DNA of 5,866 nt from Planctomycetota bacterium (lineage in GTDB: Bacteria > Planctomycetota > Brocadiia > SM23-32). A program made the translations under genes and the position numbers. Shown here piece by piece: positions 5,663-5,866 of this stretch. Each line of letters begins with the position of its first letter. The stretch's first letter is position 1. The notes below the pieces were generated by a model. It did not search any database and was not told the DNA's origin. It saw nothing but the letters and a program-made list of their open reading frames with translations. Where the stretch lies: assembly GCA_018334735.1 (NCBI GenBank), contig JAGXLK010000185.1, forward strand, positions 1 through 5,866. Direction: 5' to 3'.

Positions 5663-5713
5663 ACCCGGGGTCCCGACAATCGGGAAACCTCTGGTACTTA
5701 TGCCACCCCGGGT
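5663..5713 (-). promoter_or_regulatory. Inverted repeat in the acpP leader enclosing a small hairpin
   Basis: ACCCGGGGT (5663-5671) and ACCCCGGGT (5705-5713) are exact reverse complements and would close a 9-bp stem in the RNA. The enclosed segment contains CCCGA-CAA-TCGGG (5672-5684), a 5-bp hairpin with a 3-nt loop. If transcription starts from the candidate promoter at 5721-5750, the first transcribed bases are about where the outer stem begins, giving an acpP mRNA with a folded 5' end. Such a fold could stabilise the message or attenuate transcription. No T tract follows, so it is not a standard terminator. The pairing is visible; the function is an inference. Confidence 0.45.
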
Positions 5714-5720
5714 TTCAAGA

Positions 5721-5750
5721 ACTTTAACGTCAGTGTGTATCGCATTTCAA
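5721..5750 (-). promoter_or_regulatory. Candidate internal promoter for acpP
   Basis: On the minus strand TTGAAA (5745-5750, 5/6 to the -35 consensus) is followed after 18 nt by TAAAGT (5721-5726, 4/6 to the -10). A start near 5714 would give a leader of about 97 nt. The -35 box lies within the palindrome at 5742-5758. An internal acpP promoter is known in E. coli, which makes this reading plausible. Confidence 0.4.
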
Positions 5751-5758
5751 GTAAATGC
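5742..5758. promoter_or_regulatory. Operator-like palindrome over the candidate acpP -35 box
   Basis: Perfect inverted repeat GCATTT-CAAGT-AAATGC: two 6-bp arms around a 5-nt centre. It covers the TTGAAA box, where a dimeric repressor would compete with RNA polymerase. Its right arm runs into the third TGCCACCC copy. It does not match the FapR or FabR operators as I remember them. It could also be a short RNA hairpin in read-through transcripts from fabG. Confidence 0.35.
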
Positions 5759-5780
5759 CACCCAGTTCTCGGCAATCATT

Positions 5781-5866
5781 TTACATGGCCATCCCACCAT
5801 CCACGCTTATAACCTGCCCGGTAATGTAGCGAGAGGCATCGGACGAAAGGAATAATACTGCTTCCG
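5781..5866 (-). CDS. fabG: 3-oxoacyl-[acyl-carrier-protein] reductase, C-terminal end (5' part outside window)
   Basis: NADPH-dependent short-chain dehydrogenase that reduces 3-oxoacyl-ACP in fatty acid synthesis. Only the last 27 complete codons are present. They read EAVLFLSSDASRYITGQV followed by ISVDGGMAM and a stop, which is the standard FabG C-terminus (LASD..YITGQ...VDGGM). The catalytic Ser-Tyr-Lys and the nucleotide-binding glycines lie beyond the window. Its place directly before acpP and fabF supports FabG over other dehydrogenases of the same fold. The stop is 163 nt before the acpP start, a longer gap than in compact fab operons. Confidence 0.88.
   Translation of the reverse strand, partial: EAVLFLSSDASRYITGQVISVDGGMAM

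Larger units (their letters stand above)
5659..5763. repeat. Three direct copies of TGCCACCC in the fabG-acpP gap
   Basis: The octamer TGCCACCC (GGGTGGCA on the minus strand) occurs at 5659-5666, 5701-5708 and 5756-5763, start to start 42 and 55 nt apart. The first two extend to the near-identical TGCCACCCGGGG and TGCCACCCCGGG. I found no fourth copy of the octamer elsewhere in the window, although I searched by eye. They could be binding sites, remnants of a dispersed intergenic repeat, or parts of a structured leader. Confidence 0.6.

Noticed and set aside
5284..5679. 131-codon minus-strand frame overlapping acpP and the start of fabF
   Set aside because: It is a shifted frame of acpP. Its ATG at 5635 sits at the acpP Shine-Dalgarno, and the real ACP frame contains the phosphopantetheine Ser39 motif.
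1..5866. CRISPR array, toxin-antitoxin pair, retron, phage or insertion sequence
   Set aside because: No regular spaced repeats, transposase, integrase, reverse transcriptase or toxin-like small gene pair can be seen on either strand.

Overview
The window comes from a bacterial chromosome and is gene-dense. Every gene I can support lies on the minus strand, so the direction of transcription runs from position 5866 towards position 1. Gene content is housekeeping and metabolic: type II fatty acid synthesis, a glycosyltransferase, a YjbQ-family protein, a KDPG aldolase, an iron-sulfur flavoprotein, one tRNA and an aldo/keto reductase. Clear Shine-Dalgarno sequences, sigma70-like promoter candidates and a tRNA with encoded CCA all fit bacteria. 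Protein flavour (EVTxTTP aldolase, PGSTGAVTTIE YjbQ subfamily, EGLPRAVVQ glycosyltransferase, ferredoxin-type AKR) reminds me of uncultured PVC, Hydrogenedentes or Sumerlaeota-like lineages or Desulfobacterota. That placement is a weak inference.

Right part (5866 to 4062): the last 27 codons of fabG, a 163-nt gap, acpP (GTG start, strong Shine-Dalgarno), then fabF only 5 nt later. This is the classic fabG-acpP-fabF order. The fabG-acpP gap is unusually structured. It has three copies of TGCCACCC, a 9-bp inverted repeat enclosing a small hairpin, a promoter-like pair and a perfect 6+5+6 palindrome over the candidate -35 box. A GC-rich hairpin 38 nt after fabF probably closes the unit.

Middle part (4030 to 1018): four genes with gaps of 102, 49 and 72 nt: a GT4-type glycosyltransferase, a YjbQ/UPF0047 protein, a KDPG/KHG-type aldolase and a flavodoxin-fold protein with a compact CX2CX2CX5C cluster motif. 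They may form one or two transcripts. A promoter-like pair lies in the 102-nt gap before yjbQ. No functional link between these four is evident beyond co-direction.

Left part (1017 to 1): a non-coding stretch, a clear tRNA-Pro(GGG) with a likely promoter and a 46-nt hairpin just downstream, then about 450 nt of gene-free DNA rich in small inverted repeats. The N-terminal 89 residues of an aldo/keto reductase run off the window.

I see no mobile element, CRISPR array, defence system or clearly novel multi-gene system. The parts most worth a second look are the acpP leader and the repeat-rich spacer between the tRNA and the reductase.
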